Assembly: GCF_000591055.1 (NCBI RefSeq)
Contig: NC_020388.1
Coordinates: 2,232,001 to 2,296,000, forward strand
Source of the DNA: Natronomonas moolapensis 8.8.11
GTDB taxonomy: Archaea > Halobacteriota > Halobacteria > Halobacteriales > Haloarculaceae
Length of the DNA: 64,000 nucleotides
Direction: 5' to 3'
Shown here: positions 17,011 through 26,391 of the stretch, piece by piece
Layout of the letters: the number at the start of each line of letters is the position of its first letter
Numbering within the stretch: position 1 is the first letter of the stretch
Program-made: the position numbers and the translations under genes
The notes under the pieces: generated by a model
The model's input: the letters and a program-made list of their open reading frames with translations, nothing else
Database searches by the model: none
Told to the model about the DNA's origin: nothing

Positions 17011-18213
17011 ATGAGCCGGCTTCCGGGAGTCGAGTCGCCGGAGCAGGTGGTCTGTCACGTCGACGTCGACTGCTTCTATGCGGCCTGTGAACGGCTCCGA
17101 GAGCCCGTGCTCGAGGGGGAACCGGTCGTCGTCGGTATGGGCTACGAACCCGGAGAAACACACGGTGCCGTCGCTACGGCCAGCTACGAGGCCCGCGAGC
17201 ACGGCGTCGAATCAGCAATGGCGATCTCGGAGGCACTCGAACGGCTGTCGCGGCGTGAAGCCGACGACCCCGCCGATCCCTCCGGCTTCTACCGGCCCGT
17301 CGACATGGCGTTTTACGAGGCCGTCAGCGGGGACGTTCGGGCGGTCCTGTCGACGGCGGCCGAGACCGTCCGAAACGTCTCGATCGACGAGGCGTACCTC
17401 GATCTCGGCAATGTCGAGTGGGCGGCGGCGCGATCGTTTGGCCGCTCGCTAAAACGCGAGATCGAAGCCGACGCGGGCGTCGTCGCTTCCGTCGGGATCG
17501 CCCCCGATATGACGACCGCCAAACTCGCCTCCGACGCTGAAAAACCCGACGGGCTGGTCGTCGTCGATCCGGATTCGGTGCGCTCGTTTCTCGGACCGAT
17601 CCCTGTCGAGGAACTCCACGGTGTCGGTCCGGTCACCGCCTCGGAACTGCGATCGATGGGCTTCGAGACCGCAGGCGATATCGCCTCGGGGCCGGAGTCG
17701 GTCTTCGTCGACGCGTTCGGCGAACGGGGTCGAGACCTCTACGCACAGGCCCGCGGCGAAGACGACCGGGTGGTCGAACCGAAGGGCGACCCGAAGAGCC
17801 TTTCGAGCGAATCGGCGTTCACCGACGCGACCGAGGCGCCGGAGCGAAAGAAGGCGAAGGTCCGCGACCTCGCCTCGGAGGTCACAACCCGAGCCAGCGG
17901 AAAGAACGCCCTCTATCGGACGATCGGAATCAAGGTCGTCACGCCGCCGTTCGACGTGAACACCCGATCGTGTTCGCTTTCGGGGCCGGTCGACGACCCG
18001 GAGCTGGTCGAGCGAACAGCCCTCGAGTTGCTCTCGGAGTTCGCGGACGAGCCGGTGCGGAAACTCGGCGTCCGGCTGTCGAATCTCTCCTTCGACGACC
18101 GAGAACAGGCGACGATATCGGAGTGGGACAGCCACGATGACGGGGGCGATTCGGGACTCGACCGTCGGCGAGGAGTCGAAGGCGGGCAAGTCACACTCTC
18201 TCGGTTCGAGTGA
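17011..18213 (+). CDS. dinB: Y-family DNA polymerase IV
   Basis: A translesion polymerase of 400 residues. The catalytic palm shows HVDVDCFYAACER (first metal Asp pair) and NVSIDEAYLDLG (S-I-D-E motif with the catalytic Asp/Glu), with the steric-gate Phe/Tyr region after DCF. A thumb helix-hairpin-helix (ELHGVGPVTASELRSMGFETAGDIA) and a little-finger domain follow. The last ~35 residues are Asp/Gly-rich and end in QVTLSRFE, which resembles a PCNA-interacting tail (QxxLxxF). The gene has its own TATA box and probably makes a leaderless mRNA. A 91-residue gene follows 42 bases downstream. Confidence 0.95.
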   Translation: MSRLPGVESPEQVVCHVDVDCFYAACERLREPVLEGEPVVVGMGYEPGETHGAVATASYEAREHGVESAMAISEALERLSRREADDPADPSGFYRPVDMAFYEAVSGDVRAVLSTAAETVRNVSIDEAYLDLGNVEWAAARSFGRSLKREIEADAGVVASVGIAPDMTTAKLASDAEKPDGLVVVDPDSVRSFLGPIPVEELHGVGPVTASELRSMGFETAGDIASGPESVFVDAFGERGRDLYAQARGEDDRVVEPKGDPKSLSSESAFTDATEAPERKKAKVRDLASEVTTRASGKNALYRTIGIKVVTPPFDVNTRSCSLSGPVDDPELVERTALELLSEFADEPVRKLGVRLSNLSFDDREQATISEWDSHDDGGDSGLDRRRGVEGGQVTLSRFE

Positions 18214-18255
18214 CCCGGCGGACAGCCTTTTGAGGGCATGGGACGGAGCCGTGGT

Positions 18256-18531
18256 ATGAACCACCTCGCAACGGTCGAAGAGGGGCGGTGGCGTCTCTCG
18301 AAGCACGCACACGTCGTCGTCCACGAAACCGACGACGGGAACGAACTCCTCACCGTCTACGACTGCGGTGCAGCACAGAAACCACCGTCGGCACAGCTGA
18401 TCGGCAACCTCGTCCGCGTCGACGCGACACACGACATCGTCCGCCAGCCGACGGGATACATCGCGAAGTTACGCGAGCACTCGGTCCTCGAGCGTCAGGA
18501 CGAGGACCACTGGGTCGTCCGGAGCCGATAG
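18256..18531 (+). CDS. Conserved-looking small protein of unknown function
   Basis: A 91-residue acidic-to-neutral protein (MNHLATVEEGRWRLSKHAHVV to the end WVVRSR) that I do not recognise. Predicted strands dominate the first half, and it has no membrane segment or cysteine motif. ATG at 18256 is preferred over the in-frame 18238 start because a TTTTGAGGG-like promoter sequence lies about 26 bases upstream of it. It lies 42 bases after dinB on the same strand and could be co-transcribed, but no functional link is evident. Confidence 0.6.
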   Translation: MNHLATVEEGRWRLSKHAHVVVHETDDGNELLTVYDCGAAQKPPSAQLIGNLVRVDATHDIVRQPTGYIAKLREHSVLERQDEDHWVVRSR

Positions 18532-18720
18532 CGAGCAGGCGGGACAGTTCGTCGTTCCAGCGTCGGTGCCCCGCGCGACGGCCTCGACCGATCGCCGGTG
18601 CCGCTCAGATCACACGGTCGGTGCTTCCGTTATCGATCATAAACCTTCGTTCGACGGGGGCGTCGAACGGTCGCATCCGGTCGGGGAAGCAGACGTCGAA
18701 CGGTGGCATCCAGGAGAGAC

Positions 18721-18778
18721 GATCTCGGCACCGGCGCTGCACGGTGCCGTCTGGCGATCTCGGCACCGGCGCTGCACG
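18721..18778 (+). repeat. 35-bp-period direct repeat (two copies of a 23-mer)
   Basis: GATCTCGGCACCGGCGCTGC-ACG occurs at 18721-18743 and exactly again at 18756-18778. Just upstream, CGTCGAACGG followed by a GCATCC motif also recurs with a similar offset (18661 and 18695). The array lies in the leader region of the HerA-like gene. Confidence 0.85.
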
Positions 18779-18827
18779 ACACCCGTCTGACGGAGAACTA
18801 TACGCTCGGCGCGTCTGGATTCCGACG

Positions 18828-20903
18828 ATGGGCGAGGAAACGATCACCGTCGGCGAGACGCGGGGTAGGGAGACAGGTGGGAGCGACGTCGAGTTGCCGA
18901 TCGTCGATCTGTTGACCGGGCGCGGGTTCGTGACCGGGAAATCCGGGTCAGGGAAGTCGAATTCCGCGAGCGTCGTCGCCGAGAAACTCCTCGACCGCGG
19001 CTACAGCCTGCTCGCGGTCGACATCGACGGGGAGTACTACGGCCTCAAAGAGGAGTACGAGATCCTCCACGTCGGCGGCGACGAGGAGTGTGACTTACAG
19101 GTCGACGAGGAACACGCCGAAAAGATCGCCGAACTCGCCCTCGAAGGGAGCGTTCCGATCATCCTCGACGTCTCCAGCTTCTTGGACGAATCGAAGGCCC
19201 GCGACCTCCTGATGGAGACGACGAAGCATCTCTTCGCGAAGGGAAAAAAATGCAAGCAGCCGTTCTTGATGCTTGTCGAGGAGATACACGAGTACATCCC
19301 CGAGGGCGGCGGCATCGACGAGTGCGGTCGGATGTTGATAAAGATCTCAAAACGGGGCCGCAAACACGGCCTCGGGATCGTCGGTATCAGCCAACGGCCC
19401 GCCGACGTCAAGAAGGACTTCATCACCCAGTGCGATTGGCTCGTCTGGCACCGCCTGACGTGGAACAACGACACGAAGGTCGTCAGCCGGATCCTCGGGA
19501 GCGAGTACGCCGACGAGATAGAGGACATGGCCGACGGCGAGGGATTCCTGATGACCGACTGGAACGAGCCGATCCGACGCGTCCAGTTCGAGCGCAAGCA
19601 GACCTTCGATGCCGGGGCGACTCCGGGGCTTGACGACTTCGAGCGTCCGGAGCTGAAAAGCGTTAGCGGCGACCTCGTCGACGAGCTCCAGGAGATCACC
19701 GACGAGCGCGAGCGCCGGGAAAACCGGGTGAACGAACTCGAGCGCGAACTCCAACAGCGCGAGGAGCGCATCCACGATCTAGAGCGCCAACTCGCAGAGG
19801 CGCGCGATTTGAAACGGATGGCCGATCGGTTCTCGCGAGCGATGATGGAGCAGGTAACCGGTCGCCCGCTGTCGGCCGCACCGGGCCGACAGAGCGAACT
19901 CGAGGAGGCCCTCGACGGACCGATACGCCGCGACCCGGAACTGGAGGCCGAACTGGAGGCGGTTCGAAACGGCGAACGGGAGCCGATGTCGCCGCCGGTC
20001 CCCGACGCTGATGCCGAACGGGACGGAGACGGCCCCGGGACCCACGAGGAGGGCGAAGACGGGACGGACACAGCTGAGGGGACGGACGAGGCGGACAGAA
20101 CGGACGAACCGGTCGACGCGGGCGATACGGGGAACGATGGCGCGGAAGCGATCTGGACGGCGACCGATACGGACGATGCGGACGCGTCGACCGATACGGA
20201 CGGTACAGACGCGTCGACCGACACGGACCTGGGCCGCGAGGACGGGGCGAACGCAGATGCGACCGCAACCGACAGCGAAGGCCGAGACGGACCGTTCGAC
20301 AGCGGGGTTCGGAACGGGAACGGAGCCGGGAACACGGCGCAGGACGCCCCCGTCGATTCGAGCACGGACACTGTGGCGGCCCCCGGTGGCTCCGGCGGGA
20401 GTGTGAGCGATCGCTTAGACGAGAACCGAAGAGAGTCCGACGGCGAGGCGGACCCGGACGTAGACCCGAGTTCTGGAGACTCCCTCGCCGATCGGCTCCG
20501 GGCGGAGATCGACGCTCTCGACGACGTTACCGCCGGAATGTTGCGGCAGTACCGTCAGGATGGCCCGATCGAGCCGGACGACGCCCACGCGGCGGCGGGC
20601 GGATCGGGGGATCGGAGGCCGGCCTACGCGGCGAACCGACGGCTCAGACAGCGCGGCCTGATCGCTCACGTCGGCTGTGGGCAGTACGACTACGCACTCG
20701 CGGAGCTCGTCCGAGCGGAGCTGTCCGACCCGGTTTGCCCCGAAGCGACGCCGAGCGACGGGGCGGTCGCCGACGTCGTCGAGGCGGTCGAAGCGGGGGA
20801 CCCGAGGGTCGGAGGCTCCGTCCCGGAGAACACGCAGGGAAGCGGCCACGAGGGGGGCGGCGAATCCGAACGCACGGCGGATCGATCCCGCGTTCGTCGG
20901 TGA
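18828..20903 (+). CDS. HerA-like ATPase with acidic linker and C-terminal winged helix
   Basis: A 691-residue protein. Residues ~25-280 form a HerA/FtsK-superfamily ATPase: Walker A TGKSGSGKSNSASVVAEKL (near 37), Walker B LMLVEEIHEYIPEGGG (near 145), and a sensor region GLGIVGISQRPADVKKDF. A coiled coil follows (about 285-345, ERERRENRVNELERELQQRE), then ~180 residues of low-complexity Asp/Glu/Thr sequence, and finally a compact domain (about 560-640, DDVTAGMLRQYRQDG to RRLRQRGLIAHVGCGQY) that looks like a winged helix. HerA partners NurA in DNA end resection, but nurA is not adjacent; this is the stand-alone haloarchaeal DUF87 form. Start chosen at ATG 18828 because upstream frame is repetitive. 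Confidence 0.85.
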   Translation: MGEETITVGETRGRETGGSDVELPIVDLLTGRGFVTGKSGSGKSNSASVVAEKLLDRGYSLLAVDIDGEYYGLKEEYEILHVGGDEECDLQVDEEHAEKIAELALEGSVPIILDVSSFLDESKARDLLMETTKHLFAKGKKCKQPFLMLVEEIHEYIPEGGGIDECGRMLIKISKRGRKHGLGIVGISQRPADVKKDFITQCDWLVWHRLTWNNDTKVVSRILGSEYADEIEDMADGEGFLMTDWNEPIRRVQFERKQTFDAGATPGLDDFERPELKSVSGDLVDELQEITDERERRENRVNELERELQQREERIHDLERQLAEARDLKRMADRFSRAMMEQVTGRPLSAAPGRQSELEEALDGPIRRDPELEAELEAVRNGEREPMSPPVPDADAERDGDGPGTHEEGEDGTDTAEGTDEADRTDEPVDAGDTGNDGAEAIWTATDTDDADASTDTDGTDASTDTDLGREDGANADATATDSEGRDGPFDSGVRNGNGAGNTAQDAPVDSSTDTVAAPGGSGGSVSDRLDENRRESDGEADPDVDPSSGDSLADRLRAEIDALDDVTAGMLRQYRQDGPIEPDDAHAAAGGSGDRRPAYAANRRLRQRGLIAHVGCGQYDYALAELVRAELSDPVCPEATPSDGAVADVVEAVEAGDPRVGGSVPENTQGSGHEGGGESERTADRSRVRR

Positions 20904-20920
20904 TCGATTCTGCCGGATCG

Positions 20921-21556
20921 CTACGCGATCGGATCGACCAGTGATTCGAGCGCAGTACGAGGGTCGTCGGCTTTGGCGACGCCGGACGCGAGGAGAACGC
21001 CCTCCGCGCCGAGATCAGACGCGGCGACGAGGTCCTCCCCGGTCGAGATGCCCGCCCCACAGAGGACGGGCGTCCCGGAGGCCGCGTCGACGGAGTCGGT
21101 GACGATGTCCGGATCGGCCTTCGAGACGGGTGTCCCGGTCCCGATCAGTTCGGGCGGTTCGACGGCGACGGAGTCCGGATCGAGGCGGGAAGCGGCGGCG
21201 ATCTGTTTGGGGTTGTTGGCACAGACGATCGTCTCGAGCCCGGCCCGCTCGGCCGCCCGCAAGCTCCCGTCGATATCCGCCAACCGGAGGCGGTGCTCGG
21301 AGTGGTTGAGAAGTGTGCCCTCGGCCCCCGCCCGCGAGGCGGCCTCGGCGAGCGTCGATCCGGTGTGGGAGCCATGCTCGATCGACGAAACGTGTTGGGC
21401 CCACGTCTCCACGCCAGTTTCGGCGACGGCAGCGAGATCGGCCGCCTGCGGCGCGACCGCGATCCGGACGCCGGTGTTCGCTGCGACCTCGGCCGCGATC
21501 GAGGCAATGTCGATCGGATCACAGGGATACGCTTTCAGATTGATCAACACGAACAT
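20921..21556 (-). CDS. tpiA: Triosephosphate isomerase
   Basis: Interconverts dihydroxyacetone phosphate and glyceraldehyde-3-phosphate. The 211-residue length is the short archaeal form (bacterial enzymes are ~250). Active-site features are [10 protein letters not shown] (Asn/Lys), [15 protein letters not shown] (electrophilic His), [11 protein letters not shown] (catalytic Glu followed by the flexible phosphate loop) and [11 protein letters not shown] for phosphate binding. I start at ATG 21556 ([10 protein letters not shown]); the in-frame 21580 start adds eight residues before the first strand. It converges with the HerA-like gene, 17 bases apart. Confidence 0.95.
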   Translation of the reverse strand: MFVLINLKAYPCDPIDIASIAAEVAANTGVRIAVAPQAADLAAVAETGVETWAQHVSSIEHGSHTGSTLAEAASRAGAEGTLLNHSEHRLRLADIDGSLRAAERAGLETIVCANNPKQIAAASRLDPDSVAVEPPELIGTGTPVSKADPDIVTDSVDAASGTPVLCGAGISTGEDLVAASDLGAEGVLLASGVAKADDPRTALESLVDPIA

Positions 21557-21619
21557 ATCACGATCAGCGTCGGCCAGCAAAAAATAGCTACCTATCGGTG
21601 GATCCGCGGCGTCGAGACG

Positions 21620-21901
21620 CTATCGGGCCGCGCGTTCGCCCCTGGCCACGCCGTCGGCGATCAACTTGTACCCCGCGCCGAACCCTCCGGCCAGGACCGT
21701 CAACAGCCCGAAGAGCGCAGCGACGACACCGGCGACCAGGAGGTCCCACTCCGGCGCTCGGCCGAACCCGGTGTCCAGGCCCGTTCCGATCAGCCACGCG
21801 CCTGCGCCGAGCGCCGCCTGTCCGGCGAGGATAACCACGAGGTAGTACGCCATCATTCGGTACCCGTACGCGATCCCTTCGACCGCCGAGACTCGTGTCA
21901 C
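21620..21901 (-). CDS. Small membrane protein of unknown function
   Basis: A 93-residue protein starting at GTG 21901 (TRVSAVEGIAYGYRMM). Two long hydrophobic helices are clear, MMAYYLVVILAGQAALGAGAW and LLVAGVVAALFGLLTVLAG, separated by a short polar loop, so it is an integral membrane protein. The GTG is 25 bases from a good TATA box, which supports a leaderless start here. It resembles short haloarchaeal membrane proteins that I cannot name. It is divergent from the PQQ-repeat lipoprotein gene and converges with nothing, ending 64 bases from tpiA. Confidence 0.72.
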   Translation of the reverse strand: MTRVSAVEGIAYGYRMMAYYLVVILAGQAALGAGAWLIGTGLDTGFGRAPEWDLLVAGVVAALFGLLTVLAGGFGAGYKLIADGVARGERAAR

Positions 21902-21920
21902 AGGGGGTCTGCCGCGCCAC

Positions 21921-21930
21921 GATATAAATA
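21921..21930 (-). promoter_or_regulatory. TATA box for the small membrane protein
   Basis: GATATAAATA on the plus strand (TATTTATATC on the minus strand), centred about 25 bases before the GTG at 21901. It lies in the divergent region shared with the PQQ-repeat lipoprotein gene. Confidence 0.6.
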
Positions 21931-21997
21931 CGCCCGGGACGGCGGCTTCGCGCGTCCGTTCCGTGTGGTTCTTGTCCGAAACGTCCGAGACGCAGGT

Positions 21998-23182
21998 ATG
22001 GACCGAGTGCCGGGCCGCGGGCTGTGCCGACGGGCCGTCATCGCCGCGGCTGGCGTCGCCCTCGCGGGCTGTGTCGACGGTGATAGCGGTGACGAACCGG
22101 AGCCGACGCCGATCCCGGACGCCGAGCGCGAGTCCTTCGACAGCGGGTGGCCGACCTTCGGCAGGGACGCAGCCAACACCGGCTACGCGCCCGGTATTTC
22201 GGGGCCGTACACCGAGATCGGCGAGCGCTGGCGCTTCGAAACGGACGGCTCGATCGCCGCGAGCCCCGCCGTCGCCGGCGACACGCTTTATATTGGCAGC
22301 ACCGACGGCTCGGTGTACGCGCTCGATCCGTACGTCGGCGCCGAGATCTGGTCGTTCGAAACCGACGGCCCTGTGACGACGACACCCGCAGTCGCCGACG
22401 GAACCGTCTATGTAGGCTCGGGCGACGAGCGGCTGTACGCGATCGACGGGGCCGACGGGACGGAGACGTGGCGCTTCGACGTCGGGGATCGAGTCGGTTC
22501 GAGCCCGACGGTCACCGAGGAGGCCGTCTACGTCGGCGGCGTCAACAGCGCCGTGTTCGCCGTGGATCGCGACTCCGGCGAGCGGCGCTGGCGGTTCGGG
22601 ACCGGCGCGTCGGTGCTCAGCACGCCGGCAGTCGTCGACGGGACGGTCTACGTCGGTTCGGGCGACCTGAACGTCTACGCGCTCGAAGCGGTGTCGGGCG
22701 AGGAGCGGTGGCGGTTCGGCACTCGCGGCATCGTCAGCGCGGGACCGGCGGTCGTCGACGGGACGGTGTACGTTGGATCGAGAGATAGCGACCTCTACGC
22801 CCTCGACGCCGAAGGCGGTGAACAGAGATGGCAGTTCGATGTCAACGGACAGATCCAGGGCAGCCCCGCCATCGCCGGGGGGACGGCGTTCGTCGGGTCG
22901 AGCGACGGCTTCCTCTATGCGGTCGGGACCGACGGCGGCGACCCGAACGGCCGGTGGCGGTTCCGAACCGGGGATTCGGTCGTCGCCAGTCCGGCGGCGA
23001 CCCGCGATCACGCCTTCGCCGCCTCGACGAGCGGGAACGTGTTCTGCATCCTGCCGGGGGACGGCGGGACCGTCTGGCGGTTCGAGGCCGACACCGGCGT
23101 CCAGGAGGGGCCGGCAGTCACCGACGAGTGGCTCTACTTCGGGGACGTGGACGGAACCGTCTACGCGATCGGCTCCGGGTGA
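21998..23182 (+). CDS. Secreted PQQ-repeat beta-propeller lipoprotein
   Basis: A 394-residue exported protein. The N-terminus has a twin-arginine-like start (CRRAVIAAAGVALAGC) ending in a lipobox, so it is probably a Tat-exported lipoprotein anchored to the outer face of the membrane. The rest is a series of PQQ-type repeats with the recurring pattern xxVYVGSxDxxLYALDxxxGxxxWRF (for example GTVYVGSGDERLYAIDGADG; GTVYVGSRDSDLYALDAEGG), about eight blades. No catalytic dehydrogenase residues are evident, so it is likely a protein-binding scaffold rather than an alcohol dehydrogenase. Confidence 0.88.
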   Translation: MDRVPGRGLCRRAVIAAAGVALAGCVDGDSGDEPEPTPIPDAERESFDSGWPTFGRDAANTGYAPGISGPYTEIGERWRFETDGSIAASPAVAGDTLYIGSTDGSVYALDPYVGAEIWSFETDGPVTTTPAVADGTVYVGSGDERLYAIDGADGTETWRFDVGDRVGSSPTVTEEAVYVGGVNSAVFAVDRDSGERRWRFGTGASVLSTPAVVDGTVYVGSGDLNVYALEAVSGEERWRFGTRGIVSAGPAVVDGTVYVGSRDSDLYALDAEGGEQRWQFDVNGQIQGSPAIAGGTAFVGSSDGFLYAVGTDGGDPNGRWRFRTGDSVVASPAATRDHAFAASTSGNVFCILPGDGGTVWRFEADTGVQEGPAVTDEWLYFGDVDGTVYAIGSG

Positions 23183-23231
23183 ACGCTGCACGCCGCTTCG
23201 CCGTCCCGCCTCGTGCTGCGTCGCCGCCCGC

Positions 23232-25598
23232 TCAGACCAGCGACCGTCTGGAGTTCGTGACGACGATGAGGCTGCTCACGCCCATCAACACCGCCGCGAT
23301 CAGGGGATTGATCAACCCCGCAACGGCGAGCGGGATCGCGACGAGGTTGTAGCCGACAGCCCACAGGAGGTTCTCGCGGATCCGGCGTCGGACGCGGTCG
23401 GCGATCTCGAAGAAGGCCGGGACGGTCGAGAGGTCGTCGTCCGTGACCACGGCGTCGGCGGCGTCGATCGTCAACTCGGTTCCGTGAGACATCGCGATCC
23501 CGAGGTCGGCGCCCGCGAGCGCCGCGGCGTCGTTGGTGCCGTCGCCGACCATCGTCACCGCGCCGTCGGCCCGGAGCCGCCGGATCAACTCGCGTTTGGC
23601 CTCGGGGCGGACTTCCGCGAACACCTCGTCGACGCCGGGGTGGGTCTCGAAGCGCCGGGCCGCGCGCTCGTCGTCACCGGTGATCACGACCACGTCGGTC
23701 CCGTCGTCGAAGGCGCCGATCGCCTCCTGCCAGCCCGGCCGGGTGGTATCCCGGAGCACGACGACGCCGGCCGCGTCTCCGTCCCAGCCGACGAGCGTGG
23801 GATGGGCGCCGTCGGCCCGGGCCGAGTCGACGGCGTCAGCGAGGTCGTCGGGAACCCTCCAGCCCGCCCGCGCGAAGGCGTCGGGGTGGCCGACCATCGT
23901 CTCGTCGCCGTCGACCGTCGCCGCGACGCTCCGGGGGTTCCGTTCGAACCCCGAGACCTCGGCGGTCGGCTCGGGGGCGGCCTCGAGTATCGCGCCGCCG
24001 ATCGGGTGGTTCGAGCGCCCCTCGACGGCCGCGGCGCGTCCGAGGATCGCCTCCCGGTCCGCGCCGACGACGTCGACGACGGACATCTCGCCCGTCGTCA
24101 GCGTCCCGGTCTTGTCGAAGGCGACGGTGTCGGTGTCTGTGACCCGCTCGAAGACCGAGCCGTCGAAGACGAGCAGCCCCGATTCGGAGGCCGCATTCGA
24201 CCCGGCGGCGAGCGCCAGCGGCGTCGCGATGCCCAGCGAACACGGACAGGAGACGACGAGCACCGACACGCCGATCAGGACGGCCTCGCCCGGGGGGCGA
24301 CCGAGCCAGAGCCACCCCAGCGTCGTCGCGACGGCGACCGTCACGACGACCGGGACGAACACGAGCGCGAATCGGTTGGCGACCCGCTGGACGCCCGAAT
24401 CGGTGCTCTGGACCGACCACAGAAGCTCCATCAGCCGATCGACCGTGCTGGTGCGCTCGTCGCCGACCGCGACGACGAGGGCGTTGTCGGTGACGATCGA
24501 CCCCCCGATGACCCCGGCTCCGGGGGACTTCGCCACCGGGATCGACTCGCCAGTCACGACCGATTCGTCGACCGCCGCAGTGCCGTCTACGACCTCGCCG
24601 TCGACGGGGACGCGCTCGCCCGGCCGCACCAACACGCGCTCGCCGGGGGCGATCGACTCGATCGGGGCTCGCTCCGTCGACCCGTCATCGCGGAGCCGCC
24701 GGGCGTGGGTCACCCGCGATTCGGCCAGTTCGGAGTAGTACCCGAGCGCGCGCTCCTTGAACCGCGATTCGACGTGGTCGCCGACGGTCACGACCGCCAG
24801 GATCATCACCGCGACGTCGAAGTAGACCGTCCGGCCCTCCAAGAGGAACAGCGACGCCGCCGAGTACAGATACGCCGCGCCGACGGCGAGGGCGATCAAC
24901 ACGTCCATGTTCGGCTGGCCGACCTTCAGGCTCACGTAGGCCCCCCGGAAGAAGGGGTAGCCGACGCCGGCGACGATAATCGAACTCCAGACGAACAGCG
25001 GGACGAACACCATGAAATAGAGGTTCGACCCGTAGAGGAAATCCCGGGGGTAGATCCCGACGTAGGTCGGGTAGACGAAGAGAAAGTACGGCGCCATCAC
25101 GGGCATCATCACGATCACGGCGATGGCGGCGCGGTACTCTCCCAGCGAGAGCCGATCCAGAAAGCCCTCCGGCTCCGCGCCCGGTTCGGAGGCGTAGTAG
25201 CCGAACCGACTCAACGCCTCCGGGAGCGCCTCGCGGTCGCAGGTCTCGGGGTCGTAGCTCACCCGCGCCATGTCGGTCGAGTAGCTCGCCTCCGCGCCGT
25301 AGACGCCCTCGATGTCGGTCGCCGCGGACTCGATGAACAGCTCACACGTCGAGCAGTGCAGGCCGTCGATCGAGAGGTAGGCGGTCTCGCTGTCGACGTC
25401 GTCGGGGATCGCCTCGCCTCCGCCCCCCGGCGCGTCGGTCTCCTCCCGGAGCGCCTCGGCGTCGACCTCCTCGGGGTCGACGTCGCCGAGGGTCCGATAC
25501 ACCTCCAGACAGCCCCGACAGCAGAACTCGCCGTCGACGTCGGGGTCGGTGACCGGCTCCGACGGCGTCGACAGATCGCACAGCGTACACGAACCCAT
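23232..25598 (-). CDS. Copper-type P1B ATPase (CopA/FixI-like)
   Basis: A heavy-metal pump of 788 residues. The N-terminus has a cysteine cluster CTLCDLSTP / FCCRGCLEVYRTLGD like the metal-binding domain of FixI/CcoI-type ATPases, then an HMA domain with GLHCSTCELFIES (near residue 75). The membrane metal site is VSCPCSLGIATPLALA (CPC), the phosphorylation loop is [11 protein letters not shown], the P1B-specific HP is NHPIGGAI, and GDGTNDAAALAGADLG is the hinge. Eight membrane helices are expected. CPC with this N-terminus suggests Cu(I), perhaps for cytochrome oxidase assembly or efflux. It converges with the PQQ-repeat gene. Confidence 0.92.
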   Translation of the reverse strand: MGSCTLCDLSTPSEPVTDPDVDGEFCCRGCLEVYRTLGDVDPEEVDAEALREETDAPGGGGEAIPDDVDSETAYLSIDGLHCSTCELFIESAATDIEGVYGAEASYSTDMARVSYDPETCDREALPEALSRFGYYASEPGAEPEGFLDRLSLGEYRAAIAVIVMMPVMAPYFLFVYPTYVGIYPRDFLYGSNLYFMVFVPLFVWSSIIVAGVGYPFFRGAYVSLKVGQPNMDVLIALAVGAAYLYSAASLFLLEGRTVYFDVAVMILAVVTVGDHVESRFKERALGYYSELAESRVTHARRLRDDGSTERAPIESIAPGERVLVRPGERVPVDGEVVDGTAAVDESVVTGESIPVAKSPGAGVIGGSIVTDNALVVAVGDERTSTVDRLMELLWSVQSTDSGVQRVANRFALVFVPVVVTVAVATTLGWLWLGRPPGEAVLIGVSVLVVSCPCSLGIATPLALAAGSNAASESGLLVFDGSVFERVTDTDTVAFDKTGTLTTGEMSVVDVVGADREAILGRAAAVEGRSNHPIGGAILEAAPEPTAEVSGFERNPRSVAATVDGDETMVGHPDAFARAGWRVPDDLADAVDSARADGAHPTLVGWDGDAAGVVVLRDTTRPGWQEAIGAFDDGTDVVVITGDDERAARRFETHPGVDEVFAEVRPEAKRELIRRLRADGAVTMVGDGTNDAAALAGADLGIAMSHGTELTIDAADAVVTDDDLSTVPAFFEIADRVRRRIRENLLWAVGYNLVAIPLAVAGLINPLIAAVLMGVSSLIVVTNSRRSLV

Positions 25599-25817
25599 CG
25601 GTGGGGATTGGGGCTCAGAGAGTAATTCGGTTTGGGTTTCGGGGTGATGCGGGTTTGAACAGCGTATATAAATGCGGGTGATAGTATGTGGTGATTAATG
25701 AGGTCACCCTGTTGCAGGACGCGATGTCAATCATAACTATTGATTCTTGATTCGGGCACAAAAAATAACAGACTAGAATGAGCTTAGGGTACTTGTTTCC
25801 GTGTAAGTATATACCTA

Positions 25818-26342
25818 TCAGCTACCGTCGTCGAATGTTTCGGGCAGTGTGAACGTGCCGATTATATCTTGTTGATCGCCATTTATGAATATAATGTTAA
25901 CACTTGACCCGCCATCGTTACTGCTACCAGATGTATATTCCCCGAGATCAATTCGAATCACTTCCCCTGCATTGAGCGTATCGTCACTGGACCCGAGTGC
26001 CCCAGAGACACTATCTGTAAGACTTCCGCTAGGATTTATGAAACCACCATCACTTCCCTTATCTCCCACATCCTCGCCACCGACCCGGATTTCAATGTCA
26101 TTAGCGTTGATGTTGTCTCCACCACGGTGCGTGATGGTGAGTGCGTCACCACCCGCATCGTCGTCTGGGCCAACATCAAAATTAAACGATGCCTGTGGTG
26201 CGGATTCTACACTATCACCAAGCCCGAGTACGAATGTTCCAATCACGGCTGCCAAAATAACTGTTATGGCAACCATCAGAATAACACCAATAACGGGCGA
26301 AACAGCTCGTTTTTGTGTTGGTTCTTTGAGTATTTCTTTCAT
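25818..26342 (-). CDS. Type IV pilin (haloarchaeal PilA-like)
   Basis: A 174-residue pilin precursor. [19 protein letters not shown] is the positively charged leader with the PibD/PilD-like cleavage context before the hydrophobic H-domain [18 protein letters not shown]. The remainder is a secreted, Asp/Gly/Ser-rich beta domain. The first ~45 residues after the leader are almost identical to the neighbouring pilin at 26392, but the rest is different. The gene and its flanks are visibly more AT-rich than the surroundings (many TTA, ATA and AAT triplets). It probably contributes to adhesion pili. Confidence 0.88.
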   Translation of the reverse strand: MKEILKEPTQKRAVSPVIGVILMVAITVILAAVIGTFVLGLGDSVESAPQASFNFDVGPDDDAGGDALTITHRGGDNINANDIEIRVGGEDVGDKGSDGGFINPSGSLTDSVSGALGSSDDTLNAGEVIRIDLGEYTSGSSNDGGSSVNIIFINGDQQDIIGTFTLPETFDDGS

Positions 26343-26391
26343 TTTTGTGTTACAGTTTAGTAACGGTGTTTGTCAGTATGATTTATTTTAT

